Below, piece after piece: positions 1 to 12,364 of a DNA stretch of 64,000 nucleotides. The number at the start of each line of letters is the position of its first letter. The first letter of the stretch is position 1. The notes under the pieces are model-generated. The model did not search any database and was not told the DNA's origin. It worked only from the letters and a program-made list of their open reading frames with translations. Made by a program: the position numbers and the translations under genes. This DNA comes from Paenibacillus sp. G2S3 (GTDB lineage Bacteria; Bacillota; Bacilli; Paenibacillales; Paenibacillaceae), in NCBI RefSeq assembly GCF_030123105.1, contig NZ_CP126095.1:186001-250000 (forward strand). Reading direction: 5' to 3'.

Positions 1-831
1 GCTGCTGGGCGTAGACTGCTTGATTTGCTAGAGCCGGTCGTTAAGAGCCTGTTTGGTCTGGATGAGCTGGAAGAGAAAATTCGGGCAACGTATGGTCTGG
101 ATAAAGTTATTGTGGTGCCGGGTGATTGTGAGTCGTCGCCGTTCACCAAACGTGAGCTTGGCCGAGCAGGCGCAAAAGCGCTGCTCAGTGTACTTCGTAC
201 AGATGATATTGTTGCTGTCACAGGTGGATCAACGCTTGCCGATATGGCTGATCAACTGACACCGCCGTTATCCCTTTCCTATAAGAACGCTTGGTTTGTT
301 CCGGCGCGTGGTGGATTAGGAGAGAGTATGGAGATTCAAGCCAATACGATTGCCTCAACAATGGCAAAACGGGTTGGAGCGAATTATCGGTTGCTGCATT
401 TACCTGATTTACTTAGTGGGGATGCGTACCAGTCATTAGCACTTGACTCTAATATTGGAGAGATTGTACAAATCATCCGCAGTTCGCGTATTATTGTACA
501 TGGGATTGGGGATGCCATTGAAATGACTCGCCGCCGCAAGCTGGATGAGGCAACTGTCTCAGAAATCCAGGGTGAGGGAGCCGTGGCTGAATCCTTTGGG
601 TATTACTTTAACGAAGATGGTCAGGTTGTCCATACGATGCTTACGATGGGGCTACGTCTAGAAGATATTGTTCGGACGGAGACAGTCATCGGTATTGCTG
701 GAGGTAAACCAAAGGCCAAAGCCATTCATGCCATGCTGCGTTTCGGACAGGAGAATATTCTCGTCACAGACGAGGCTGCTGCTGTGGAAATCGGCAAGGA
801 AATTGATAATCAGTTACAGATATCCTCGTAA
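1..831 (+). CDS. cggR: Central glycolytic genes regulator CggR (SorC family), 5' end outside window
   Basis: The reading frame is open from base 1, so the gene starts upstream of the window; about 276 C-terminal residues are present against roughly 340 in the family. What remains is the SorC-type sugar-phosphate-binding domain; visible segments are VTGGSTLADMA, VPARGGLGES and the C-terminal GIAGGKPKAKAIHAML. The DNA-binding N-terminus is missing. In Bacillus the protein represses the downstream gap-pgk-tpi-pgm-eno genes, and fructose-1,6-bisphosphate relieves repression. Its position 102 bp upstream of gap, on the same strand, fits that role. The assignment rests on both domain and context. 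Confidence 0.93.
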   Translation, partial: AAGRRLLDLLEPVVKSLFGLDELEEKIRATYGLDKVIVVPGDCESSPFTKRELGRAGAKALLSVLRTDDIVAVTGGSTLADMADQLTPPLSLSYKNAWFVPARGGLGESMEIQANTIASTMAKRVGANYRLLHLPDLLSGDAYQSLALDSNIGEIVQIIRSSRIIVHGIGDAIEMTRRRKLDEATVSEIQGEGAVAESFGYYFNEDGQVVHTMLTMGLRLEDIVRTETVIGIAGGKPKAKAIHAMLRFGQENILVTDEAAAVEIGKEIDNQLQISS

Positions 832-933
832 CTCACTAGAACATATATCTTGCATTATACTTAACATTGTTGTCATGACAGGCTTCACGGTCTGTTTTGA
901 ATAAATAAAACGAATTCTAGGAGGAACTATTCA

Positions 934-1944
934 ATGAGTGTAAAAGTTGGAATTAACGGATTTGGACGTATTGGACGCCTTGCTTTCCGCCGTATTCAAA
1001 ATGTAGAAGGTATCGAAGTGGTAGCAATCAACGACTTGACTGACGCTAAGATGCTTGCTCATTTGCTTAAATATGATACAACTCAAGGTAAATTCCAAGG
1101 TGATGTTGAAGTGCATGATGGCTTCTTCAAAGTCAATGGTAAAGAAGTTAAGGTTCTTGCTAACCGCAACCCTGAAGAATTGCCATGGGGCGACCTAGGC
1201 GTTGATATCGTACTTGAGTGCACAGGTTTCTTCACAACTAAAGAAGCAGCTGAAAAACACTTGAAAGGTGGAGCTAAGAAAGTAGTTATCTCCGCTCCGG
1301 CTACTGGCGACATGAAAACTGTCGTTTACAACGTTAACGATGACATTCTTGATGGCACTGAGACTGTTATTTCCGGCGCATCTTGCACAACTAACTGCCT
1401 AGCTCCAATGGCAAAAGTACTGAACGACAAGTTCGGTATCATTGAAGGCTTGATGACTACAATTCATGCTTACACTGGCGACCAAAATACTTTGGATGCT
1501 CCACACTCTAAAGGTGACTTCAGACGTGCTCGTGCAGCAGCTGAGAACATCATTCCTAACACTACTGGTGCTGCTAAAGCAATCGGTCTTGTTATTCCAG
1601 AACTTAAGGGTAAATTGGATGGTGCAGCTCAACGTGTTCCAGTTGCAACTGGTTCCCTGACTGAGCTTGTAACTGTTCTTGATAAGAGCGTTACTGTTGA
1701 AGAAATCAACGCAGCTATGAAAGCAGCTTCCGATCCAGACACTTATGGTTACACTGAAGATGAAATCGTATCTTCCGACATCAAAGGTATGACTTTCGGA
1801 TCCCTGTTTGATGCTACACAAACTAAAGTATTGACTGTTGGCGACAAACAACTGGTTAAGACTGTTGCTTGGTATGACAATGAAATGTCCTACACTGCAC
1901 AATTGGTTCGTACTTTGGAGAAATTCGCTAAAATCGCTAAGTAA
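934..1944 (+). CDS. gap: Glyceraldehyde-3-phosphate dehydrogenase (NAD, glycolytic)
   Basis: Oxidises and phosphorylates glyceraldehyde-3-phosphate to 1,3-bisphosphoglycerate in cytosolic glycolysis. The 336-residue length is normal. The N-terminal NAD-binding motif INGFGRIGR lies at residues 7-15, and the catalytic motif [11 protein letters not shown] places the nucleophilic Cys at residue 151. The C-terminal WYDNEMSY motif is intact. AGGAGG at 919-924 sits 9 bases before the ATG. It is the first enzyme gene after cggR, as in the B. subtilis gapA operon. Strongly biased codon choice suggests very high expression. A hairpin follows the stop and may lower read-through into pgk. Confidence 0.98.
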   Translation: MSVKVGINGFGRIGRLAFRRIQNVEGIEVVAINDLTDAKMLAHLLKYDTTQGKFQGDVEVHDGFFKVNGKEVKVLANRNPEELPWGDLGVDIVLECTGFFTTKEAAEKHLKGGAKKVVISAPATGDMKTVVYNVNDDILDGTETVISGASCTTNCLAPMAKVLNDKFGIIEGLMTTIHAYTGDQNTLDAPHSKGDFRRARAAAENIIPNTTGAAKAIGLVIPELKGKLDGAAQRVPVATGSLTELVTVLDKSVTVEEINAAMKAASDPDTYGYTEDEIVSSDIKGMTFGSLFDATQTKVLTVGDKQLVKTVAWYDNEMSYTAQLVRTLEKFAKIAK

Positions 1945-1969
1945 TTGACTTGATATAAGTAACATCTAT

Positions 1970-2002
1970 AGAGCGGAAACAGAAGTTCCTTGTTTCCGCT
2001 CT
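1970..2002 (+). terminator. Hairpin between gap and pgk (partial terminator or mRNA processing stem)
   Basis: An 11-bp perfect stem AGAGCGGAAAC (1970-1980) / GTTTCCGCTCT (1992-2002) with an 11-base loop is followed only by a short, broken T-run (TTCT). The strong stem with a poor T-tract suggests partial termination or a 3' stabiliser that makes gap transcripts more abundant than pgk-eno transcripts. The stem is seen; its effect is inferred. Confidence 0.6.
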
Positions 2003-2060
2003 TTCTAAATGTATTTCTTGTTTCCTGCTAGAAACAACTTTGGGTGTGGAGGAATTAATC

Positions 2061-3242
2061 ATGAACAAAAAGAGCGTCCGTGATGTAGAAGTAAAGGGTA
2101 AACGCGTATTTGTACGCGTGGATTTCAACGTACCTGTAGAAGACGGTAAGATTACTGATGATACTCGTATTCGCGAAACCCTTCCGACCATTAAATATTT
2201 GATCGAGAACGGTGCAAAGATCATTCTTGCGAGTCACATGGGTCGTCCTAAAGGCCAATTCGTAGATTCTATGCGTTTGACTACTGCTGCTGAACGTCTG
2301 TCCGAGCTTCTCGGCAAACCAGTAGCTAAAGCTGACGAAGCTGTTGGCGAAGCTGTAAAAGCAAAAATTGCTGAGCTAGGCGAAGGCGACGTACTTGTAC
2401 TTGAGAATGTTCGTTTCTACCCAGGCGAAGAAAAGAACGATCCTGAATTGGCTAAACAATTCGCTGAACTGGCTGATTTGTTCGTCAATGATGCGTTTGG
2501 TGCGGCTCACCGTGCACATGCATCGACTGAAGGTATCGCTCATTTCCTACCAGCTGTATCCGGTCTTTTGATGGAGAAAGAATTGACCGTTCTTGGTAAA
2601 GCTCTTACTAACCCAGAACGTCCTTTCACTGCGATCATCGGTGGTTCGAAGGTTAAAGACAAGATTGATGTTATTGATAACTTGTTGTCTTTGGCTGATA
2701 ACGTCCTGATCGGCGGTGGATTGTCTTATACATTCACTAAAGCACAAGGCTTTGAAATCGGTAAATCACTTGTAGATAACGACAAACTTGACGTTGCTCT
2801 TGGATTCATCGAAAAAGCTAAAGCACTTGGCAAAAACTTCATGCTTCCTGTTGATGTTGTTGTTGCTGATAAATTCGGTGCTGATGCTAACACTAAGGTT
2901 GTTAATTTCAATGAAATCCCAGAAGACTGGGAAGGACTTGATATCGGTCCTAAGACTCGTGAACTTTATGCCGATATTATCAAAAACTCCAAGCTGGTTG
3001 TCTGGAATGGACCTATGGGCGTATTCGAAATTGATAAATTCGCTGAAGGTACACTTGCAGTAGCAAAAGCTTGTGCAACTACTGAAGGTTACACTGTTAT
3101 TGGCGGCGGAGATTCCGCAGCAGCAGCAGAAAAATTCCACCTGGCTGACCAAATGGATCACATCTCCACTGGTGGCGGTGCATCCCTTGAGTTCATGGAA
3201 GGCAAGGCGCTTCCTGGCGTAGAAGCACTGAACGACAAGTAA
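2061..3242 (+). CDS. pgk: Phosphoglycerate kinase
   Basis: Transfers the acyl phosphate of 1,3-bisphosphoglycerate to ADP in glycolysis. The chosen ATG at 2061 gives [21 protein letters not shown] and 393 residues, the usual size; GGAGG at 2048-2052 sits 8 bases upstream. An in-frame start at 2040 has no ribosome binding site. Family hallmarks are RVDFNVP near the N-terminus, [33 protein letters not shown] and the C-terminal nucleotide segment IGGGDSAAA...[10 protein letters not shown]. It is followed 27 bp later by tpiA in the same operon. Confidence 0.98.
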   Translation: MNKKSVRDVEVKGKRVFVRVDFNVPVEDGKITDDTRIRETLPTIKYLIENGAKIILASHMGRPKGQFVDSMRLTTAAERLSELLGKPVAKADEAVGEAVKAKIAELGEGDVLVLENVRFYPGEEKNDPELAKQFAELADLFVNDAFGAAHRAHASTEGIAHFLPAVSGLLMEKELTVLGKALTNPERPFTAIIGGSKVKDKIDVIDNLLSLADNVLIGGGLSYTFTKAQGFEIGKSLVDNDKLDVALGFIEKAKALGKNFMLPVDVVVADKFGADANTKVVNFNEIPEDWEGLDIGPKTRELYADIIKNSKLVVWNGPMGVFEIDKFAEGTLAVAKACATTEGYTVIGGGDSAAAAEKFHLADQMDHISTGGGASLEFMEGKALPGVEALNDK

Positions 3243-3251
3243 GACGTATAG

Positions 3252-4022
<771 letters not shown>

Positions 4023-4023
4023 G

Positions 4024-5568
4024 ATGTCAGCTCCAAGACCTGTAGCTTTGATCATCATGGATGGTTTCGGTTTGCGTGGAACATCTGAAGGCAACGCCGT
4101 TGCTCAAGCTAACAAACCTAACTACGACCGTTACTTGAAACAATATCCTAATACTACCCTTACTGCTTGTGGTGAAGCTGTTGGTCTTCCAGAAGGCCAA
4201 ATGGGCAACTCTGAAGTAGGGCACTTAAATATTGGTGCAGGACGGATTGTATACCAGGATTTGACTCGTATCGATAAATCGATCCGTGAGGGCGAATTCT
4301 TCGATAATGAGACACTGGTAGCCGCAGTTAGAAATGCTAAGAACACAGGTAAAAAGCTTCATCTTTACGCGCTTGTATCCGACGGAGGGGTACATAGCCA
4401 TATTAACCACCTGTTTGCTATGCTTGATCTGGCTAAGAAAGAAGATATGCATGAAGTGTATATCCATGCTTTCATGGATGGTCGGGACGTACCTCCAGAT
4501 AGTGGTAAAAAGTTTGTTCAAGATCTGGTAGCTAAGATTGAAGAAGTTGGAGTAGGTACAATTGCAACGGTATCCGGGCGTTATTACGCAATGGACCGTG
4601 ACAAACGTTGGGATCGTGTAGAGAAAGCCTACCGCGCTATGGTTTATGGCGAAGGTCCAAAATACACTGACGCTCTGCAAGCTATCACTGCTTCTTATTC
4701 AAATTCCGTGTTCGATGAATTCGTTGAGCCTAGCGTGATTGTAGACAGTGAAGGCAAGCCGGTGACTCAGGTAGAGAGCGGCGATTCCGTCGTGTTCCTC
4801 AACTTCCGTCCTGACCGTGCTATTCAATTGTCACAAGTGTTCACGAATCAAGATTTCCGCGGTTTCGACCGGGGTCCTTTGTTCCCGCAAGATTTGCACT
4901 TCGTATGCCTGACTACTTTCAGCGAAACGGTACAAGGTTATGTAGCCTATTCACCGAAGAACCTGGACAACACATTGGGTGAAGTACTTGTGCAACAAAA
5001 CAAGAAGCAACTGCGCATCGCGGAAACTGAGAAGTATCCGCACGTAACGTTCTTCTTCAGTGGTGGACGTGATGAGGAACTTCCAGGAGAAACTCGTATC
5101 TTGATCAACTCTCCTAAAGTGGCAACCTATGATCTTCAACCTGAGATGAGTGCATACGAAGTGGCTGCAGCCTGCGTAGCAGAAATCGAAGCGGAAAGAC
5201 AGGATGCTATTATACTTAACTTTGCTAACCCTGATATGGTTGGGCACTCCGGTATGCTGGAGCCAACAATCAAGGCTGTAGAGGTAACGGATGAGTGTGT
5301 AGGTAAAGTAGTGGACGCAGTTGTTGCCAAGGGTGGCGTTGCGATCATTATCGCCGATCACGGTAATGCAGACATGGTATTTGATGAGAACGGTCGTCCG
5401 TTCACAGCTCATACCACTAACCCGGTTCCATTCATCCTTACGGATGAAAATGTTGTATTGCGCGATCGCGGTATCCTTGCTGATGTAGCACCAACCATTC
5501 TGGATCTGATGGGACTTCCGCAACCTGCGGAAATGACCGGTCAATCTATGATCGCTAGTCGCAAATAA
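4024..5568 (+). CDS. gpmI: 2,3-bisphosphoglycerate-independent phosphoglycerate mutase
   Basis: Converts 3-phosphoglycerate to 2-phosphoglycerate with two Mn ions and a phosphoserine intermediate, the enzyme class used by Gram-positive spore formers. The ATG at 4024 gives [16 protein letters not shown] and 514 residues, the usual length. A longer in-frame start at 3952 would overlap tpiA and has no family support. GAGGGGG at 4008-4014 is the ribosome binding site, inside the end of tpiA. Metal ligand Asp13 (IMDG) and the phosphorylated Ser63 in [11 protein letters not shown] are present, as is the C-terminal ADHGNADMV metal motif. It lies one base after the tpiA stop. Confidence 0.98.
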   Translation: MSAPRPVALIIMDGFGLRGTSEGNAVAQANKPNYDRYLKQYPNTTLTACGEAVGLPEGQMGNSEVGHLNIGAGRIVYQDLTRIDKSIREGEFFDNETLVAAVRNAKNTGKKLHLYALVSDGGVHSHINHLFAMLDLAKKEDMHEVYIHAFMDGRDVPPDSGKKFVQDLVAKIEEVGVGTIATVSGRYYAMDRDKRWDRVEKAYRAMVYGEGPKYTDALQAITASYSNSVFDEFVEPSVIVDSEGKPVTQVESGDSVVFLNFRPDRAIQLSQVFTNQDFRGFDRGPLFPQDLHFVCLTTFSETVQGYVAYSPKNLDNTLGEVLVQQNKKQLRIAETEKYPHVTFFFSGGRDEELPGETRILINSPKVATYDLQPEMSAYEVAAACVAEIEAERQDAIILNFANPDMVGHSGMLEPTIKAVEVTDECVGKVVDAVVAKGGVAIIIADHGNADMVFDENGRPFTAHTTNPVPFILTDENVVLRDRGILADVAPTILDLMGLPQPAEMTGQSMIASRK

Positions 5569-5621
5569 GGAAACAATACCTAAGATTAAGCTTTAACAAT
5601 CAAAACCAAAACATTGTTTAA

Positions 5622-6923
<1,302 letters not shown>

Positions 6924-6945
6924 TCTGCTTTTATAGCAGAGTACG

Positions 6946-6974
6946 AAGACCCGCCATTATGGTGGGTCTTTTTT
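6946..6974 (+). terminator. Rho-independent terminator of the glycolytic operon
   Basis: Stem AAGACCCGCC / GGTGGGTCTT with loop ATTAT, followed by TTTT, 23 bp after the eno stop codon. Confidence 0.9.
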
Positions 6975-7031
6975 AAAATGTGTGTTTATCCTAATCTTTC
7001 AAGAAAAGCTACGACTTAACAGTCTAGGCGG

Positions 7032-7060
7032 TTGTATTACCGGCACTGCTATGATAAAAT
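7032..7060 (+). promoter_or_regulatory. Candidate SigA promoter for secG
   Basis: TTGTAT (7032-7037), 17-base spacer, TAAAAT (7055-7060), located 75 bp before the secG start and after the eno terminator, so secG probably has its own transcript. Spacing and hexamers are seen; use is inferred. Confidence 0.5.
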
Positions 7061-7135
7061 AAGAATACTGTTTATGTATCGTGATAACCTCAATTACCAT
7101 AGATAGTGATGCTTAGGCGTAGGAGGTGGAAGTGA

Positions 7136-7369
7136 ATGGATATCTTTTTGAAAGTTGTGCTCCTGATTTTTTCCGTCGGTCTTATTGCGGTCGTTCTTCT
7201 GCAAAAGGGGAAAAGCGCGGGTCTTTCCGGTGCCATCTCCGGCGGTGCTGAGCATCTCTTTGGTAAAACAAAAGCTCGTGGTATGGAACTCGTACTACAA
7301 CGTGTAACAGTTGGACTTGCTGCAGGATTCTTCATTATGGCGATTCTAGCTGCTGTCTTCATTGACTAA
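7136..7369 (+). CDS. secG: Preprotein translocase subunit SecG
   Basis: Small subunit of the SecYEG membrane channel that stimulates protein export. The 77 residues form two hydrophobic segments (about 2-22 and 54-75) around a cytoplasmic loop with the family-typical [17 protein letters not shown] motif. AGGAGGTG at 7121-7128 precedes the ATG by 7 bases. It lies directly upstream of rnr, an order common in Bacillota. Two successive hairpins follow it, so read-through to rnr may be limited. Confidence 0.95.
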   Translation: MDIFLKVVLLIFSVGLIAVVLLQKGKSAGLSGAISGGAEHLFGKTKARGMELVLQRVTVGLAAGFFIMAILAAVFID

Positions 7370-7381
7370 AGTACCTACAGT

Positions 7382-7424
7382 AAGCCCTCGCTCTGTTCTG
7401 AATGAATGGAGCGAAGGCTTTTTT
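7382..7424 (+). terminator. Terminator after secG
   Basis: Arms AAGCCCTCGCTC and GAGCGAAGGCTT pair with one internal mismatch and are followed by TTTT. Confidence 0.75.
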
Positions 7425-7444
7425 GTTATAATTAAAAGGGGATA

Positions 7445-7464
7445 AAGCACCTGTAGGTGCTTTT
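7445..7464 (+). terminator. Second hairpin after secG
   Basis: Stem AAGCACC / GGTGCTT with loop TGTA and a TTTTC tail, 20 bp beyond the first secG terminator. It may act as a back-up terminator. Confidence 0.65.
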
Positions 7465-7713
7465 CTTTGCATAGTAGAAAGAATTAGATTCGATATGGTA
7501 GACCCGTTATAGACTGACTTTTTCTTCGTTGTGAATGAAATTTTGTACTGCGTTTACCTTTGGATGACAGTAACAGGGATGCGCAGGATTGATTTCGTGT
7601 ATACTAGGGTATGAAGTAGGTAAAGGTAAAATTTACTTGGCATTACTACAGAGCAGGACAAGACATACATATTTGCCAGCGGCTTGGAGCCGCGGAGGGC
7701 TGGGGTGACGAAC

Positions 7714-10587
7714 ATGATAACACAAGAAATATTACTCGATTTCATGCGGGAGACTGCATATAAACCAATGACTTATGAAGAGCTGGTTAGTCATTTTGCT
7801 CTAGAAGATAGCACAGGGTTTAAAAAGTTCGAGGAACTACTCATTGATTTAGAGCAGGACGGAAGAATTGTACTAACTCGTAATGCACGTTATGGCGTGC
7901 CGGAACGGATGGATTTACTGCGAGGCCGGTTACAGGCTCATGCGAAAGGCTTCGCTTTTCTTATCCCGGATGATCGTGATCATCCTGACGTGTATATCCA
8001 TGCGAATGATCTTAAGGGAGCTATGAATGGTGATATCGTCCTTATCCGTATTACCTCTAAAAGTCCGTCCGGCGGACGTATGGAAGGCGAAGTTGAACGT
8101 ATTGTAAAACGTGGCGTATTGCAGACGGTAGGGGTGTTCCAAAACCTGGAGACCTATGGCTTTGTGCTGCCTGATGATAAACGGATTAACCGCGATATTT
8201 TTATTCCGAAGCAATCCTTTATGGGGGCTGTAGACGGTCAAAAGGTCGTTGTACGCATCGTAAATTATCCAGAAGGCCGATCAGCGGCAGAAGGTGAAAT
8301 TATTGAGATTCTAGGACATAAGGATGATCCGGGAGTTGATATTTTATCTATCATTCGTAAACATCAGCTGCCAGAGGCATTTCCGGCTGAAGTGATGAAC
8401 GAAGCGGACAACGCTCCGGATTCAATTACAGAAGAGGAAATTGCGGAGCAGGGACGACGCGATTTGCGCGGACTAAACATTGTCACGATTGATGGCGAAG
8501 ATGCTAAGGACCTGGATGATGCGGTTAATGTTCAGCGACTGGAGAACGGACATTACAAGCTAGGCGTGCATATTGCGGATGTAGGTTATTATGTGCGTGA
8601 GAGCTCTGAGCTCGATAAAGAAGCTTATGATCGGGGCTGTAGTGTGTACTTGGTGGATAGGGTGATTCCGATGCTGCCTCACCGTTTGTCTAACGGGATT
8701 TGTAGTTTAAATCCGCAGGTAGACCGCTTAACGATGTCCTGTGAGATGGAATTTAATGAACAAATGAAGGTCGTGAAGCACGATGTCTTTACAAGTGTGA
8801 TTCGCACCAAGGAAAGAATGACTTATTCCAATGTCCGCAAAATTTTGGAGGATGAAGACGCTGAATTGCTGGAGCGCTATAGTCCATTAATTGATGATTT
8901 CCGTCTTATGAAAGAATTGGCGATGAAGCTGCGTGATGCACGGATGCGGCGGGGCGCGGTTGATTTTGACTTTGAAGAAAGCAAAATCATCGTAGATGAG
9001 AACGGTAAAGCTGTAGATATTGTGAAGCGTGAGCGTTCTGTAGCTGAGCAGATTATCGAGGAGTTCATGCTCGCGGCGAATGAAACGGTTGCTGAGCATT
9101 TCCATTGGTTGAAGGTTCCGTTCCTTTACCGGATTCACGAAGATCCGGACCCTGAGAAGCTACAGAATTTTATGGCTTTTGCGGCCAATTTCGGATATCA
9201 CGTGAAGGGCCGTGGCAATTCGGTTCATCCACGTGCTTTGCAGGATCTGTTGGAGCAAATCCAAGGGACTAAAGAACAGACCGTTATTAGCACAATGATG
9301 CTGCGTTCCATGAAGCAGGCGAAATATGATGCGGAGAGCACAGGCCATTTCGGACTCGCTGCAGAATACTATTCCCACTTTACTTCTCCGATTCGCCGTT
9401 ACCCCGATCTGGTCATTCACCGTGTAATGCGTGAAGTGATTGAGAATGGAGGGGCGCTGAGCCAGAAACGACATGATTATTTGGCTGGTCGGATGCCTGA
9501 CATTGCTCAGCAGTCCTCGGAACGTGAGCGTTTGGCAGTAGAAGCAGAACGCGATACAGAGCAGCTGAAGAAAGCTGAATACATGCAGGATAAAGTAGGC
9601 GAGGAATTCGAGGCAATGGTCAGCAGTGTGACCAGCTTCGGAATGTTCATCGAGCTGGACAATACCGTCGAAGGCCTTATTCGTCTCAGTGCGATGAGCG
9701 ACGATTATTATCACTTCGACGAGGCCCATATGGCGCTCATTGGCGAGCGCACATCGCGGGTGTTCCGCATTGGCGACGAGGTTAAGATTCGAGTCGCCAA
9801 GGTAAATATGGATGACCACACGATCGATTTCGAGTTGGTCGACATGAAACCACGCGCGCCAGGTGAACATCGCGGCGGTGGTTTTGGAGGCGGCCGCGGT
9901 GGCAAAGGCGGCCGTCCAGGTGGCGGCGGCTTCAAGGCGCCAGCCGGGGGTAAAGGCGGCGGCGCGGGCAGCAAGGGCCGCGGCGGTAAAGGCAAGCCCG
10001 GCGCTGCTGTAGGCGCGGGCAAGGGTAAGCCGGGCGCTGGTGTGCGCGCCGGTGAAGGGCCGCGCGAAGCGGCCGGTGTTGGTGCACCGGGCGGACGCGG
10101 AAAGCGGAAGCGCGGGCGTGATGCCGGCGAGGATGCGAGCCGGGTAGTTGCGGCGCCGGGCGCCGAGCGCGGAGGCGAAGCTGGCGGCAACGCAGGCGCG
10201 CCACGTGAGCGCAGCGGCGGGCGAGGCCGCGGTGGAGACAACGGCGGTGCCGGTGGTGGACGCGGCATCAGCTTCGGCTTTGGCTCCGGCAAAGGCGGAT
10301 ATGGCGCTCCTGCGTCTGACTCTTCCGGCGGCGAAGTTCGCGGCCTGGACGGCAGCACGAAGTTCCGTAGCCGTGAGGATCGCGGGGGTAACTTTGGCGG
10401 TGGAGAAGGCCATGGCGGCGCTCCAACAGGTAAAGGTCGCCGGAAAAAGAAGAACAAAAGCGGAGTGTTCATCGGTCAATCCGTAACACCGGGCAACGTT
10501 CAGACGTCGGAACAAGCCACTTCCAAGCGTAGTGACACTACCGGCAGCAATCCAGACGGTCCTCCTCGTAAGAGAAAGAAAAAATAA
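7714..10587 (+). CDS. rnr: Ribonuclease R with long Gly/Arg/Lys-rich C-terminal tail
   Basis: Processive 3'-5' exoribonuclease that degrades structured RNA and, with tmRNA-SmpB, the mRNA of stalled ribosomes. The ATG at 7714 (957 residues) is preceded by GGGGTG at 7702-7707. Order: N-terminal helix-turn-helix (about 1-60), two cold-shock domains (about 65-225), RNB catalytic domain with [11 protein letters not shown] at 260-270, and an S1 domain (about 628-712). Family members are usually about 750-800 residues. Here a further 240 residues made almost only of G, R, K, A and P follow, in GC-rich DNA, ending in a lysine-rich PPRKRKKK. The tail is in frame and uninterrupted. smpB and ssrA follow, matching the functional partnership. 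Confidence 0.95.
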   Translation: MITQEILLDFMRETAYKPMTYEELVSHFALEDSTGFKKFEELLIDLEQDGRIVLTRNARYGVPERMDLLRGRLQAHAKGFAFLIPDDRDHPDVYIHANDLKGAMNGDIVLIRITSKSPSGGRMEGEVERIVKRGVLQTVGVFQNLETYGFVLPDDKRINRDIFIPKQSFMGAVDGQKVVVRIVNYPEGRSAAEGEIIEILGHKDDPGVDILSIIRKHQLPEAFPAEVMNEADNAPDSITEEEIAEQGRRDLRGLNIVTIDGEDAKDLDDAVNVQRLENGHYKLGVHIADVGYYVRESSELDKEAYDRGCSVYLVDRVIPMLPHRLSNGICSLNPQVDRLTMSCEMEFNEQMKVVKHDVFTSVIRTKERMTYSNVRKILEDEDAELLERYSPLIDDFRLMKELAMKLRDARMRRGAVDFDFEESKIIVDENGKAVDIVKRERSVAEQIIEEFMLAANETVAEHFHWLKVPFLYRIHEDPDPEKLQNFMAFAANFGYHVKGRGNSVHPRALQDLLEQIQGTKEQTVISTMMLRSMKQAKYDAESTGHFGLAAEYYSHFTSPIRRYPDLVIHRVMREVIENGGALSQKRHDYLAGRMPDIAQQSSERERLAVEAERDTEQLKKAEYMQDKVGEEFEAMVSSVTSFGMFIELDNTVEGLIRLSAMSDDYYHFDEAHMALIGERTSRVFRIGDEVKIRVAKVNMDDHTIDFELVDMKPRAPGEHRGGGFGGGRGGKGGRPGGGGFKAPAGGKGGGAGSKGRGGKGKPGAAVGAGKGKPGAGVRAGEGPREAAGVGAPGGRGKRKRGRDAGEDASRVVAAPGAERGGEAGGNAGAPRERSGGRGRGGDNGGAGGGRGISFGFGSGKGGYGAPASDSSGGEVRGLDGSTKFRSREDRGGNFGGGEGHGGAPTGKGRRKKKNKSGVFIGQSVTPGNVQTSEQATSKRSDTTGSNPDGPPRKRKKK

Positions 10588-10632
10588 ATAAACGTTATTG
10601 GCCTACGTTTCGTAGCTCTATGACGCAAATTT

Positions 10633-10668
10633 AAGCACCGCCCCCTTTACTGGGGGCGGTGCTTTTTT
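10633..10668 (+). terminator. Strong terminator after rnr
   Basis: Perfect 13-bp stem AAGCACCGCCCCC / GGGGGCGGTGCTT, loop TTTACT, then a T-run. Confidence 0.95.
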
Positions 10669-11202
10669 CATTATTTTTCGCTGCTCAAGTGTGAAATTCT
10701 CGTTTCTGAACGAGACTATTGGTTGCCACAAGTTTGTTGAGTAATAGTCAGAAGAAGCTTTGTGCTAGCGTCGTTTTGTAACTATGACACTTGGATTGGA
10801 GCAAAGTAACCAGCGCTATCACGATGCTTATTTTTTAATTGCATAATGTGCAACTAAAGTTCCGGCGTCTCAGTAGAGGTTGAGGTTAATTGCACTTTGT
10901 ACATCTAAATCTGATCAGTATCTTCAAAACGGCATGATTTCGAGTTTTTAACTGCATAAAGTACAACTAAACGACCATCGAGCGTCTAAATATGTTGAAT
11001 AGATGTATAAAGTACAATTATATAGCTATAGCGTTAGCGTCTGGGTAGAGATTGATTAGAAAAGGTTAAAGGCGATTGGGGATGGGCATTATCGCAGCTT
11101 AAACTTATATTTATACATTAAATGTAATTATATATAACTATTGGGTTAACTTACTGACAAACAGTTGTCAAAATGGATGAGAAAGGAATGCCTGATCCTT
11201 CC
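10669..11202. repeat. Gene-free AT-rich spacer with four degenerate copies of a 19-base motif
   Basis: No credible gene lies here. Four imperfect copies of TGCATAAAGTACAACTAAA occur at about 10840-10858, 10891-10909, 10953-10971 and 11005-11020, 48-62 bases apart. A second motif (GCGTCT..GTAGAG.TTGA) follows copy 1 (about 10864-10883) and copy 4 (about 11036-11056), with a shorter trace after copy 3. The copies have drifted, so this looks like an old intergenic repeat cluster. Function is unknown. Confidence 0.55.
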
Positions 11203-11232
11203 TTGCGCTCAATCGATTCCATTTGTTACAAT
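11203..11232 (+). promoter_or_regulatory. Candidate promoter for smpB
   Basis: TTGCGC (11203-11208), 18-base spacer, TACAAT (11227-11232) with an extended -10 (TGT immediately before it), about 90 bp before the smpB start. Confidence 0.45.
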
Positions 11233-11320
11233 ATAGATCAGACGTTCGATGACTATGTCGTTTAAGATTAGAGAGACATGGTTACTTTAACTTATGAATA
11301 TGATTCAAGGAGTGATTCTC

Positions 11321-11800
11321 ATGGGTAAAAAAGCAGACGGGAAAGTACTTGCCCAGAACAAAAAAGCTTCCCATGATTATTTTATCGAGGATACTTATGA
11401 AGCTGGCTTGGTGCTGACAGGAACAGAGATCAAGTCGCTGCGTAATGGCCGCGCTAATATTGGAGATGCTTTTGCTACGATCCGTAATGGCGAGATTCAG
11501 ATTCACAACATGCATATCAGTCCTTTTGAACAAGGTAATCGTGCTAACCCTACTGACCCGACACGCACGCGTAAATTGCTGATGCACAAGGAGCAAATTC
11601 ATAAACTGCTGGGCTTGTCCAAGCGAGATGGATTTACAATTGTGCCACTTAAGGTTTATGTGCGAAATGGCTATGCGAAGCTATTGATTGGTCTTGGTAA
11701 AGGTAAGAAAGAGTACGATAAACGTGATTCTGCTGCTAAGCGTGATGCTCAGCGTGATATCCAGCGTGTATTGCGTGAGAAGCAAAAGATCGCCAGATAA
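11321..11800 (+). CDS. smpB: SsrA-binding protein SmpB
   Basis: Binds tmRNA and delivers it to ribosomes stalled without a stop codon. The ATG at 11321 gives [21 protein letters not shown] and 159 residues, normal for the family. AAGGAGTGA at 11307-11315 sets this start; an in-frame start 27 bp upstream has no ribosome binding site. Visible motifs are [38 protein letters not shown] and a basic C-terminal tail ([19 protein letters not shown]) that enters the ribosomal mRNA channel. Its partner ssrA starts 198 bp downstream. Confidence 0.98.
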   Translation: MGKKADGKVLAQNKKASHDYFIEDTYEAGLVLTGTEIKSLRNGRANIGDAFATIRNGEIQIHNMHISPFEQGNRANPTDPTRTRKLLMHKEQIHKLLGLSKRDGFTIVPLKVYVRNGYAKLLIGLGKGKKEYDKRDSAAKRDAQRDIQRVLREKQKIAR

Positions 11801-11882
11801 TCTAGGTGTAGCAGACGATTCAAATGAGTTCCAGTTTCAACCTTCAATTCCTTTAACCCACGTGTTAAAGTATTGATAAATG

Positions 11883-11891
11883 TGCTATACT
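11883..11891 (+). promoter_or_regulatory. Extended -10 promoter element for ssrA
   Basis: TGC-TATACT at 11883-11891 is an extended -10, about 108 bp before the mature tmRNA 5' end; the -35 region is weak. A 5' leader of about 100 nt would be removed by RNase P. Confidence 0.45.
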
Positions 11892-11998
11892 GAGTAAGTA
11901 AGATTATTGCTTCATTACAGACTTCTTGAAGAAGAAGCTGTGGATTGGATCTCTCTTGCTTGGAAGATCCGCTTGATCCGAAGCGCCCTTTTTAATGA

Positions 11999-12360
11999 GG
12001 GGCCGTTCTTGGATTCGACGGGGGTAGTTCGAGCATGAGTAGCGAGTAGTGGGGACGCGTCCGCTTCATCAACGCTAAAGCCTATTAAACGGCAAACAAC
12101 AAAACAACTACGCTTTCGCAGCCTAAGAAACTGCGCGCGTGCTTCTACCCTGCATCGCCCATGTGACAGGGATAGGGGCTAACAAGTAGTGGGATACGCC
12201 GTCTGGTCTCCGCCTGGGGTCAACGGAAGAAGATAATCAGGCTGACCCAACGTATAGCCGGTTACGGGGCGATACTCGGGTGACATCAAAACTGTGACTA
12301 CACTCGTAGAAGCTTATGTGCCGTTATCTTCGGACAGGGGTTCGACTCCCCTCGGCTCCA
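11999..12360 (+). ncRNA. ssrA: Transfer-messenger RNA (tmRNA)
   Basis: Rescues stalled ribosomes and tags the unfinished protein for proteolysis. The 5' end GGGGCCG (11999-12005) pairs over seven positions with the 3' end CGGCTCC (12353-12359), with discriminator A at 12360; CCA is not encoded. The conserved GGATTCGACGGG follows the 5' stem, and the T-arm loop TTCGACT is near the 3' end. The tag reading frame runs 12091-12126: resume codon GGC, encoding GKQQNNYAFAA then TAA. With the charged alanine the tag ends in AFAA rather than the common ALAA. The 3' 85 bp are duplicated downstream (see the repeat entry at 13042). Confidence 0.97.
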
Positions 12361-12362
12361 TA
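12278..12362 (+). repeat. ssrA 3'-end direct repeat, copy 1 (probable attachment site)
   Basis: The last 85 bp of the functional tmRNA locus. It matches 13042-13126 at 83 of 85 positions by eye. The differences are T to A in the T-loop and T to C in the acceptor strand. tmRNA 3' ends are well-known targets of tyrosine recombinases, so this is probably the att site regenerated by an integrated element. Confidence 0.85.
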
Positions 12363-12364
12363 AG

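Noticed and set aside
7600..7605. TATACT as an rnr promoter
   Set aside because: No acceptable -35 at the right distance and no true extended -10, so support is too weak.
9160..10515. Long minus-strand ORF (451 residues) and others opposite the rnr tail
   Set aside because: They arise from the GC-rich low-complexity coding strand; the translations are Ala/Pro/Arg-rich without family features, and rnr is intact on the other strand.
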